This document shows, one piece after another, positions 8,724-14,868 of a stretch of 17,984 bases of DNA. The position numbers and the translations under genes are program-made. The notes beneath the pieces were generated by a model. That model worked only from the letters and a program-made list of their open reading frames with translations. It had not been told where the DNA came from and made no database searches. This DNA comes from Syntrophaceae bacterium UBA2251 (GTDB lineage Bacteria > Desulfobacterota > Syntrophia > Syntrophales > UBA2251): assembly GCA_002347815.1 (NCBI GenBank), contig DDXV01000031.1, positions 1 through 17,984 on the forward strand, in the 5' to 3' direction. Numbering within the stretch: the first letter of the stretch is position 1; each line of letters opens with the position of its first letter.

Positions 8724-8907
8724 AAACATTTTCGCGTTCCCGTGTTGGCGTTGACGGGCAGGGCCTTTTGCGGTGGCGAAGCATCCCCCGACGTTCGTCA
8801 GGCGGGATGATCCAGGCGCCCGGGGAGAAACGATGAACATCCGATCGAGACGGCGGGGCCAAGCACACGTCTGACCATCTCAAATCCGTTCTACGAATGC
8901 TCCCCTC

Positions 8908-11076
8908 CTAAGGCTCTATGAGTTTGTAGATTCCCGCGAGCCAGTCCTCCACGCCTGAGGCGTACAGGGGGGAGGCCGGTTTTTCCGACGGCCCCCCCGC
9001 GAGGCAGGAGTAGTACCTGTTGGAGGACATGTCGCTTATGAATCGGATGGTGGGCGAGAAAGTGGCGATCCTTCCCCCCGGCGCCTTGAAGACCGCTCCC
9101 TGGCTCACCGTGCCCCGGCAGCCGATAATCTCGATGGGGCCGTAGTTGAAGTCGGGCGTCATATCCCCATAGACGAGGTTTTTCATCATCACCTGGCGGG
9201 TGCTCCCGAAGGGCGCCGCCGGCATCTTCAGCCCTCTCATCACGGCCTCTCTGTAGACCTCGTCCCGCGTCCTCCCCCCGAACCACAGCGATTCCTCCCG
9301 CCGGAGCACGTGGTCGAACTGTCCATAATACATGTAGAAGAGTTCGGAGTTGTCCAGGATGTAGGCGATGACGTCCCTGCCCACCCCGCAATCCCCGAAC
9401 ACCGTCCTCACGATCTCGAAGTAGACGTTCTCGAAAATGCTGGCTGCCACTGAATCGCTGGCGTAGACGAGATCCCATTCGCTCAGCAGCCTGCCGTTGC
9501 CGTCCTCGGGAAGCAGGTGACGGATGAGGGGCAGGGTCCACTCCGCGTGTTTGCTGTACACGTTGTACTGCATCGCCATCAGGCTCTCGACGGAATGGTC
9601 CTGCCGCGCCGCCAGCAGCTCGGCGATGCGAACCGCGCGGTCGTCGCTCATGGGCAGGGTCTGGATGTGCACATCCGTGAGGCCGTTGAGATCCTGGTTG
9701 GAGGTGCCGAAAAATCCCTGTTCCGGGTTGAGCAGGCGCGGATTCTTTTCGGGCGGGTAGAAGCCCTTCCAGTCGCAGGCCGGGTCCCATCCCGGCAGCG
9801 GCAGGACGCCGATCCAGTTATCCGGCCGCACGGGGCAGCGTCCGCTCATCTGATAGCCGATGCCGCCCGAAGCGTCGACCAGGCCCCAGTTGAAACTGAG
9901 GGCATCGCAACGGGAGAGGTGGTCCATGGATGCCTCCACCGTCCGGCCCCGGTAGTGGCGGCTGAACTCGGCGAAAGATCTTGCCCCGGTGTCCCGGATG
10001 GCGATGGCCAGGCAGAGATAATACCCGTCCTCCGCGGGCTCTCCCTCCAGCACGCCATGGATGTTCTCGTAATAGCGCACGGTCAGGGGTTCCGCGTCCT
10101 TGATCTTGATCACCTCTTCCCGCACCTCGAAGGGCACCCAGTCATCCCCCCGGCGGTACTTGCCATCCTTGACCTCCTCAAGGAAGTAATTCATGACGTC
10201 CATGCAGCTATAGGTGACGCTCCAGGCGAGGTGATTCGTCCTCCCCAAAGCCGGCAAGGGAATGCCGGGAATATAGACCCCCATGCAGTAGAAGTCGCCC
10301 ACGGACAGGAGCGCCTCCTGCCAGAGGGCGGGCAGGCGGGCGCTGTCCAGCTCGGGGCTCCCGCACAGGATGGTCTTGCCTGTGTTCGTGCGGGATCCCG
10401 CGATCATCCAGTGGCTGCTGGTACGTTCGCGGGGGATGGCCGCCCACTTCAGCGTCTCCGGGGCATACGGTTCGGCGATCTTGACTTGGCGCAGCTTCTC
10501 CAGGTAATGCTCATCCGGCTCTTCGGTCATATAGGTGAAGATCTCCCTGAGCATGGCCGGAGTTGTGCCCGCCTTGACCATCTGCACGATGAATTTCCTG
10601 ATCCATCCCTGGGTCTCGTCCATGTCCACCATGGACATGATCTTGGAAACGGCGATGCAGTCCGCGGGACCCCAGGGCTCGGGCACATAGGCGATGAGGC
10701 CGAACTCGGACGGCGGGTTTTCCTTGAACTGGTCGTTCACGCCCCGGCAGAAGGCCTCCAGTTCCTCCCGCGCGTCTTCCTCCAGCAGCCCGACCTGCTT
10801 GCACGAGAATCCCCAGATGTCGTACTTGCGCATGGTTCTGTCCATGGCGATCAAGTTCTCGTTGGATGGCATATGTTCGGACATCTGGCCTCGTGCAACC
10901 AGGCGCGTAATCTCCATTTGCATGCCGCGGTCGAAGGCCTGCACCAATCCCAGTCCATACAAGGCATCCGGGAAGTTGTCCGCCGTGATCACCGGGACCC
11001 CGTGTTCATTGCGCTTGATGGCGACCTTCCCCTTGACCGCCCGTACATCCTGTTCGCGTTCTTCGAGTTCGAGCAC
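8908..11076 (-). CDS. Penicillin amidase-family Ntn hydrolase (acylase), no signal peptide
   Basis: Members of this family (penicillin G acylase, acyl-homoserine-lactone acylases) hydrolyse amide bonds after autocatalytic cleavage into alpha and beta chains. The substrate here is unknown. The 722-residue product opens with the family strand VAIKRNEHGVPVITADNF. The processing site is RTSSHWMIAGSRTNTGK, where Ser220 would become the N-terminal nucleophile of the beta chain. Asn460 in FGTSNQD is then beta-chain residue 241, the same number as the oxyanion Asn of E. coli penicillin G acylase. The C-terminus has the SPLYASGVEDWLAGIY block typical of the family end. GTG 11076 is chosen because AAAGGAGGGGAGG lies 9 nt upstream; a TTG at 11214 would add 46 non-conserved residues. 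Neither start gives a signal peptide, which is unusual because these enzymes are normally periplasmic. It is transcribed alone, divergent from tetR. Confidence 0.87.
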   Translation of the reverse strand: MLELEEREQDVRAVKGKVAIKRNEHGVPVITADNFPDALYGLGLVQAFDRGMQMEITRLVARGQMSEHMPSNENLIAMDRTMRKYDIWGFSCKQVGLLEEDAREELEAFCRGVNDQFKENPPSEFGLIAYVPEPWGPADCIAVSKIMSMVDMDETQGWIRKFIVQMVKAGTTPAMLREIFTYMTEEPDEHYLEKLRQVKIAEPYAPETLKWAAIPRERTSSHWMIAGSRTNTGKTILCGSPELDSARLPALWQEALLSVGDFYCMGVYIPGIPLPALGRTNHLAWSVTYSCMDVMNYFLEEVKDGKYRRGDDWVPFEVREEVIKIKDAEPLTVRYYENIHGVLEGEPAEDGYYLCLAIAIRDTGARSFAEFSRHYRGRTVEASMDHLSRCDALSFNWGLVDASGGIGYQMSGRCPVRPDNWIGVLPLPGWDPACDWKGFYPPEKNPRLLNPEQGFFGTSNQDLNGLTDVHIQTLPMSDDRAVRIAELLAARQDHSVESLMAMQYNVYSKHAEWTLPLIRHLLPEDGNGRLLSEWDLVYASDSVAASIFENVYFEIVRTVFGDCGVGRDVIAYILDNSELFYMYYGQFDHVLRREESLWFGGRTRDEVYREAVMRGLKMPAAPFGSTRQVMMKNLVYGDMTPDFNYGPIEIIGCRGTVSQGAVFKAPGGRIATFSPTIRFISDMSSNRYYSCLAGGPSEKPASPLYASGVEDWLAGIYKLIEP

Positions 11077-11171
11077 GGCCCTGCACCTCCCCTCCTTTGA
11101 TGAGAACTTTTTGAGTCCCGGCACGGTTGACCGGGACCGCCATCTCCTCCACCCGTTGACCTGCCGATCCG

Positions 11172-11209
11172 AAATGAAAAACCCCGTTCTCAGCTGGAGA
11201 CACGGGGTT
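11172..11209 (-). terminator. Terminator-like hairpin in the leader of the acylase gene
   Basis: On the minus strand AACCCCGT (11209-11202) pairs with ACGGGGTT (11187-11180). An inner TCTC/GAGA stem, a single bulged base and a 5-nt loop complete it; T-rich sequence (TTTTTCATTT, counting the last two stem bases) follows. It stands between the candidate acylase promoter and its ribosome-binding site, so it is either an attenuator or the terminator of a lost upstream gene. Confidence 0.6.
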
Positions 11210-11284
11210 CCCAAGATTCTGTGGCCTTCCCTCCGGAGTTAGGGTCCGCGGTCAAAAAAAGTCATCCTGATTCCGATGGGTTTA

Positions 11285-11312
11285 TGCATACCACCCTGAT
11301 CCGTGATGTCAA
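11285..11312 (-). promoter_or_regulatory. Candidate promoter of the acylase gene
   Basis: On the minus strand a perfect TTGACA (11312-11307) is followed after 16 bp by TATGCA (11290-11285). A transcript would begin near 11278, about 200 nt before the chosen GTG start, and would include the hairpin at 11172-11209. Confidence 0.4.
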
Positions 11313-11407
11313 GGCAAAATGATAGGAAAAGCGGATATCTACTGAATTGCATTCTCGTTTGATACGGTGTTGACCACGATACGCTGCAAAAAGTCATCCA
11401 AGTTTTC

Positions 11408-11436
11408 TTGACATCCTTGCGGGAGTCCATTAAGAA
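11408..11436 (+). promoter_or_regulatory. Candidate promoter of tetR
   Basis: A perfect TTGACA (11408-11413) and a weak TAAGAA (11431-11436) are 17 bp apart. The predicted start (about 11443) falls inside the palindromic operator array that begins at 11439, a position suited to autorepression. Confidence 0.45.
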
Positions 11437-11438
11437 CC

Positions 11439-11467
11439 TGACCAAGGTAAATTAATAACCGGGGTTA
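11439..11467 (+). promoter_or_regulatory. Tandem palindromic operator, tetR copy
   Basis: A perfect palindrome TAACC-GG-GGTTA (11456-11467) is preceded by an imperfect one, TGACCAAGGTAA (11439-11450), with centres 17 bp apart. The same two-site arrangement recurs upstream of the SDR gene (12148-12176), which points to a specific dimeric regulator, most simply the TetR protein encoded next to it. Confidence 0.7.
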
Positions 11468-11506
11468 ATTTCATCGTCACGCCTCCCCAGGGGGATTATT
11501 TTAACA

Positions 11507-12130
11507 ATGGGTATAACAGAGCGAAAGAGAAAAGAAAAACAGGCTCGCATTGACCTGATCAAGAAGAATGCCCGATTTCTTTTTCAAAAAGGGTTTGAAG
11601 CCACCAAAATGGAAGACATCGCCGGCCGTGCGGAGATTTCAAAGGCGACCATTTATCAGTACTTCAAAAGCAAGAACGATCTCTTTTATGACATCATGCA
11701 GGAACGTCTGACCAATCTGAACAATGCGTTTGTTGAGATTTGCGGAAGGCAGGAAGATCCCGAAACAACCATGATGCTGATCTCGGACAGAATGTTAGAT
11801 TTTTCTATTGAAGAATCGGATATTTATCATCTCGTCACCACCCTTAAGATCACCGAGATCAAGAAGCTTCTCTCCCCCGATAAGGCTGGACACTTGAGGG
11901 AGATCATGGCCTCAAATCTGAGACAGGTTGAACTGGTGATCCGGGGTGGTATTGATAGCGGAGTATTCAGAAGAATTGATGCAAAAGTGGTAGCCATCAT
12001 TTTCTGGAATATGTTTATGGGAATCATCCAGTTTCAGGAAAATCGCTTGGATGTAGGAAAGAAGGATTACAGAAAATCGACCCTTGAAGCCGCAAACGAA
12101 TTAATCATGGCGGGCCTGAAAAAGAAGTAA
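11507..12130 (+). CDS. TetR/AcrR-family transcriptional regulator
   Basis: A 207-residue helical repressor. The N-terminal HTH (about residues 33-54) reads TKMEDIAGRAEISKATIYQYF, classical TetR, followed by KSKNDLFYDIM. The all-helical C-terminal ligand domain is variable and does not identify the ligand. By analogy with TetR regulators that neighbour beta-oxidation genes, an acyl-CoA or fatty acid is plausible; this is inference. It is divergent from the acylase gene and lies 90 bp before the SDR gene in the same orientation. Both upstream regions carry the same TAACC-N2-GGTTA array, suggesting autoregulation plus control of the acyl-CoA genes. AGGGGG at 11489-11494 is a somewhat distant ribosome-binding site. 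The gene is AT-richer than everything to its left. Confidence 0.92.
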   Translation: MGITERKRKEKQARIDLIKKNARFLFQKGFEATKMEDIAGRAEISKATIYQYFKSKNDLFYDIMQERLTNLNNAFVEICGRQEDPETTMMLISDRMLDFSIEESDIYHLVTTLKITEIKKLLSPDKAGHLREIMASNLRQVELVIRGGIDSGVFRRIDAKVVAIIFWNMFMGIIQFQENRLDVGKKDYRKSTLEAANELIMAGLKKK

Positions 12131-12134
12131 TATT

Positions 12135-12163
12135 TTTACCCCATAACCAACCCGGGTCATTAT
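12135..12163 (+). promoter_or_regulatory. Candidate promoter of the SDR/beta-oxidation operon
   Basis: TTTACC (12135-12140) and CATTAT (12158-12163) are 17 bp apart, each 4/6 to consensus; an overlapping TATATA at 12161-12166 is an alternative -10. The operator palindromes occupy the spacer and the start region. Confidence 0.35.
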
Positions 12164-12176
12164 ATAACCAAGGTTA
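12148..12176 (+). promoter_or_regulatory. Tandem palindromic operator, SDR-operon copy
   Basis: A perfect palindrome TAACC-AA-GGTTA (12165-12176) is preceded by the imperfect CAACCCGGGTCA (12148-12159, 8 of 10 specified bases). The centres are 17 bp apart, exactly as in the array before tetR. The array ends 44 bp upstream of the SDR start codon. Confidence 0.7.
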
Positions 12177-12220
12177 AGACAGAACCAGGGTGATCAACCA
12201 GAGAGAAAGGAGGGAGACGA

Positions 12221-12988
12221 ATGAAGGTAAAGGAGTGTATTGCCGTTGTAACGGGCGGCGCGTCGGGTCTCGGCGAGGCATGTGTCCGGGAATTGGTGAA
12301 GGATGGGGCGAAAGTGGCCATTTTCGACCTCCAGGAGGAGCGGGGCGAGAAGCTTGCAACCGAACTGGGCGCGAACTGCCTTTTTGCCAAGACGGACGTC
12401 ACCAGCGAGGAGGGCACCCGGGCGTCCCTCGCCAGGGTTGTGGAGGCCTTCGGAACGATCAACGGCGCCATCAACTGCGCTGGGATCGGAGATGCCTGCA
12501 AGGTCCTGTCCAAGCGAGGGCCCTATCCCCTGAGCGCCTTCAACCGTGTCGTCCAGATTAACTTGATCGGGACCTTCAACATCATCCGCTTGACGGTGGA
12601 ACAGATGGCGAAAAACGCTACGAACGCTGATGGGGAACGGGGCGTTATCGTCAACACGGCCTCGGCTGCGGCCTTCGACGGACAGATCGGCCAGGCGGCC
12701 TACAGCGCCTCTAAGGCTGCCGTCGTAGGAATGACCCTGCCCATTGCCAGGGAGTGTGCCAGTTACGGCATTCGGGTGATGACCATTGCCCCGGGGCTTT
12801 TCGACACGCCGATGCTGGCCCTGCTGCCGCAGGAGATCAGGAATGCCCTTGGACAGAGCGTTCCCTTCCCGAAACGGCTGGGGAATCCAGTGGAGTATGC
12901 CATGCTGGCCCGGCACATCATCGAGAATCCTATGCTCAACGGGGAAGTGATCCGCCTGGACGGTGCGATTCGGATGGCAGCGAAGTAG
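12221..12988 (+). CDS. SDR-family 3-hydroxyacyl-CoA dehydrogenase, HSD10 (type II)-like
   Basis: Predicted NAD-dependent oxidation of a 3-hydroxyacyl-CoA, or of 2-methyl-3-hydroxybutyryl-CoA, to the 3-keto form. The 255-residue classical SDR has TGGASGLG (11-18), Asp36 for NAD preference, NCAG (85-88) and the catalytic Ser148, Tyr161 and Lys165 (YSASK). Long blocks match my knowledge of human HSD17B10 closely: VGMTLPIARE, GIRVMTIAPGLF, LNGEVIRLDGAIRM. This is more specific than a generic FabG-type reductase. The start at 12221 has AAAGGAGGGAG upstream. It is the first gene after tetR and carries the shared operator array. The gene is more GC-rich than its neighbours. A degenerate second copy of its 3' end lies at 17637-17719, and the left arm of a hairpin (13001-13011) follows its stop. 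Confidence 0.9.
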   Translation: MKVKECIAVVTGGASGLGEACVRELVKDGAKVAIFDLQEERGEKLATELGANCLFAKTDVTSEEGTRASLARVVEAFGTINGAINCAGIGDACKVLSKRGPYPLSAFNRVVQINLIGTFNIIRLTVEQMAKNATNADGERGVIVNTASAAAFDGQIGQAAYSASKAAVVGMTLPIARECASYGIRVMTIAPGLFDTPMLALLPQEIRNALGQSVPFPKRLGNPVEYAMLARHIIENPMLNGEVIRLDGAIRMAAK

Positions 12989-13088
12989 ATTGATATGGCG
13001 TGCCTATCTGAAAATATAAAGTAATTTCCTATTGATGCTGCTCAAAGTCCCTTTGCATACGCCAGGGAGCAGGAAAGGAAAACAAGAT

Positions 13089-14231
13089 ATGGACATTATT
13101 CAATACACGGAAGAACACAGGATGTTCCGCGATACACTGCGGAAGTTTGTCGAAAAAGAATTGATTCCCCATGTGGAGGAATGGGAGGAAGCGGGCATTG
13201 TACCCAAGAGCGTTTGGAAAAAAATGGGGGGGCAGGGATTTCTCAGTACATCTGTTCCGGAGGAATATGGCGGACCGGGAGCGGATTTCCTCTACTCAGT
13301 GATCATCCTGGAAGAGATGGCTCGGGCGAATTTTTCGGGTCTCACTGCGTCAATGCACAGCGACATTATCGTCCCCTATATAATTGCGTTCGGCTCGGAA
13401 GAGCACAAGCAGAAGTATCTCCCCGGTTGCGTTACCGGCGATACCATCACGGCGGTCGCCATGACGGAACCTAACACCGGAAGTGATCTTGCCGCCATCA
13501 AGACTACGGCTGTGGAGGATGGTGATTCAATTCTACTGAATGGCCAGAAGACTTTCATCAGCAACGGCATCAATTGCGATGTCTGCATCGTAGTTGCCAA
13601 GGACCCCTCTGTAGCAAATCCCCATAAAGCCGTGGACCTTTATCTCGTCGACGCCGGAACACCTGGATTCGAGAAGGGAAAGCAAATCAAGAAGGTCGGA
13701 TGGCACAGCCAAGATACGGCTGAACTGTATTTTGCAGACTGCCGCATCCCTAAGAGCAACCGCCTTGGCGAGAAAGGCACGGGGTTCCTCAAACTAATGC
13801 AGAAGCTACAGCCGGAGCGCCTGGTCTGCGCCATCGGCGCCATCGCTGCCGCAGAATATATGCTGGAGATCACGATCAAGTATTGCCAGGAACGAACGGT
13901 TTTCGGCAAGCCCATCTCCAAGTTTCAGCACTCCCAATTCGAGATCGTGGAGATGGCCACCGAGATCAAGATCGGCCGGACATTCATCGACAAGCTGATC
14001 ATGGATCATATGGCGGGTCTGCAAATCATCGTCGAGACATCCATGGCCAAGTACTGGCTGACTGACATGGCCAACCGTGTCGCGGATCGATGCCTGCAGC
14101 TTCACGGGGGCTATGGCTATTGTGACGAGTATCCGATTTCGCGGGCCTGGCGGGACATCCGGGTAACCCGGATTTTTGCCGGCACAAATGAAATTATGAA
14201 AACGATCATTGCCCGCTTCATGGGACTATAA
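13089..14231 (+). CDS. Acyl-CoA dehydrogenase, LCAD/IVD-type catalytic base
   Basis: A flavoprotein that introduces the alpha-beta double bond into acyl-CoA, passing electrons to ETF. The 380-residue protein carries the FAD/substrate motif TAVAMTEPNTGSDLA (starting about residue 119), a QLHGGYGYCDEYP segment and the C-terminal IFAGTNEIMKTIIAR. Where medium- and short-chain enzymes keep the catalytic Glu (YEGT), this protein has Ala364. Instead Glu256 in IAAAEYMLE aligns with the alternative catalytic Glu of long-chain and isovaleryl-CoA dehydrogenases, which suggests long- or branched-chain substrates. The start at 13089 follows GGAAAGGAAAA; an upstream in-frame ATG (13032) would add 19 residues and is less likely. 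It lies 100 bp after the SDR gene and is followed by the ghost of another acyl-CoA dehydrogenase. Confidence 0.93.
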   Translation: MDIIQYTEEHRMFRDTLRKFVEKELIPHVEEWEEAGIVPKSVWKKMGGQGFLSTSVPEEYGGPGADFLYSVIILEEMARANFSGLTASMHSDIIVPYIIAFGSEEHKQKYLPGCVTGDTITAVAMTEPNTGSDLAAIKTTAVEDGDSILLNGQKTFISNGINCDVCIVVAKDPSVANPHKAVDLYLVDAGTPGFEKGKQIKKVGWHSQDTAELYFADCRIPKSNRLGEKGTGFLKLMQKLQPERLVCAIGAIAAAEYMLEITIKYCQERTVFGKPISKFQHSQFEIVEMATEIKIGRTFIDKLIMDHMAGLQIIVETSMAKYWLTDMANRVADRCLQLHGGYGYCDEYPISRAWRDIRVTRIFAGTNEIMKTIIARFMGL

Positions 14232-14248
14232 CTGCTGGATGCGTCAGA

Positions 14249-14410
14249 ATGTGTGAGAAAGTTGCAAGCAACGCGTACCGGATCCACGGAGGTTTAGGTT
14301 TTATGAACGAGTACGCCATCTCAAAATACTATTGGTATGCCAAGATCCTTCAGGTCGTCGAGGGGAGCTCCAAGGTTCAGCGACTCGTCATCTCCCGGAG
14401 CTTGAAATAG
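14249..14410 (+). pseudogene. Remnant of a second acyl-CoA dehydrogenase (C-terminal about 53 codons)
   Basis: One frame from 14249 to the TAG at 14408-14410 reads as the C-terminus of an acyl-CoA dehydrogenase: MCEKVASNAYRIHGGLGF, then MNEYAISKYYWYAKILQ, VVEGSSKVQRLVISRSLK. The RIHGG(Y/L)G(Y/F)MNEY and EGSSKVQRLVI blocks are diagnostic. It differs strongly from the end of the intact gene 18 bp upstream, and it keeps the Glu of the YEGT-type catalytic position (VEGSS), so it comes from a different subfamily. The N-terminal seven-eighths of the gene is missing. It could be read as a 53-residue mini-ORF but has no ribosome-binding site. It ends 32 bp before the DUF35 start and probably marks a deletion that fused two operons. 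Confidence 0.85.
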
Positions 14411-14442
14411 ACATAGCGATTGACAACGAAAGGTATATGCAA

Positions 14443-14868
14443 ATGAATATGAGCAAGCAAATCATTTTTCACCCAGGTGCCCTGGAAGAAAAGGATGGCG
14501 TACTTATTCAGATAGGGAACAAGTGTGCGGATTGCGGAAAGACCTCCTATCCCGCAGTGGAGTTATGTTCGTTCTGCTCCTCTGATAGTTTAGAAAAGGT
14601 GCCTCTTAGCACGGTTGGAAAATTGTTTTCCTTCAGTGTGACCCGAGTTCCCGTAGGCCCCTATAAACCCCCAATCATCGGTGGCTATGTCGATTTACCT
14701 GAAGGGACCCGTGTATTTGGACAGATTCATGCGACTGTGGAGGATGTGAAAACCGGTATGAAGGTGAAGGTGGAGACCGGTGTTATATGGACTGAGAAAG
14801 ATGGTACAGAGGTCCTCGGTTATTATTACGTGCCCTGTGATTCGGAATGCGGAGGTGTAAAACAATGA
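14443..14868 (+). CDS. DUF35 Zn-ribbon/OB-fold acyl-CoA-binding protein, thiolase partner
   Basis: DUF35 proteins form complexes with thiolases and SCP2-like thiolases/aldolases, where the OB-fold binds the CoA moiety. The 141-residue protein has a rubredoxin-like zinc ribbon with Cys28, Cys31, Cys42 and Cys45 (CADC and CSFC), followed by an OB-fold (about 55-130) with FSFSVTRVPVGPYKPPIIGGY. ATG 14443 is chosen because GAAAGG is about 9 nt upstream; ATG 14437 or 14449 are possible. An open frame continues upstream to 14332 but overlaps the acyl-CoA dehydrogenase remnant and is not credible coding. The stop codon overlaps the thiolase start (ATGA), so the two subunits are translationally coupled, consistent with a stoichiometric complex. 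Confidence 0.87.
   Translation: MNMSKQIIFHPGALEEKDGVLIQIGNKCADCGKTSYPAVELCSFCSSDSLEKVPLSTVGKLFSFSVTRVPVGPYKPPIIGGYVDLPEGTRVFGQIHATVEDVKTGMKVKVETGVIWTEKDGTEVLGYYYVPCDSECGGVKQ

Noticed and set aside
8635..8883. Short ORFs on both strands between the CAP_ED and acylase genes
   Set aside because: They are mutually overlapping, low-complexity in a GC-rich strip, and cover the strong CAP_ED promoter.
11077..11214. TTG 11214 as the acylase start, with a GGAGGGAAGG sequence upstream
   Set aside because: The 46 extra residues are non-conserved, the segment encodes a terminator-like hairpin, and GTG 11076 has a stronger, better-spaced ribosome-binding site directly before the conserved domain.
11239..11445. 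68-codon minus-strand ORF between the acylase and tetR
   Set aside because: It covers the divergent promoter and operator region and has no recognisable motif or ribosome-binding site.
14332..14442. Upstream extension of the DUF35 reading frame
   Set aside because: It overlaps, in another frame, the acyl-CoA dehydrogenase remnant, and the extra residues do not resemble DUF35 proteins.
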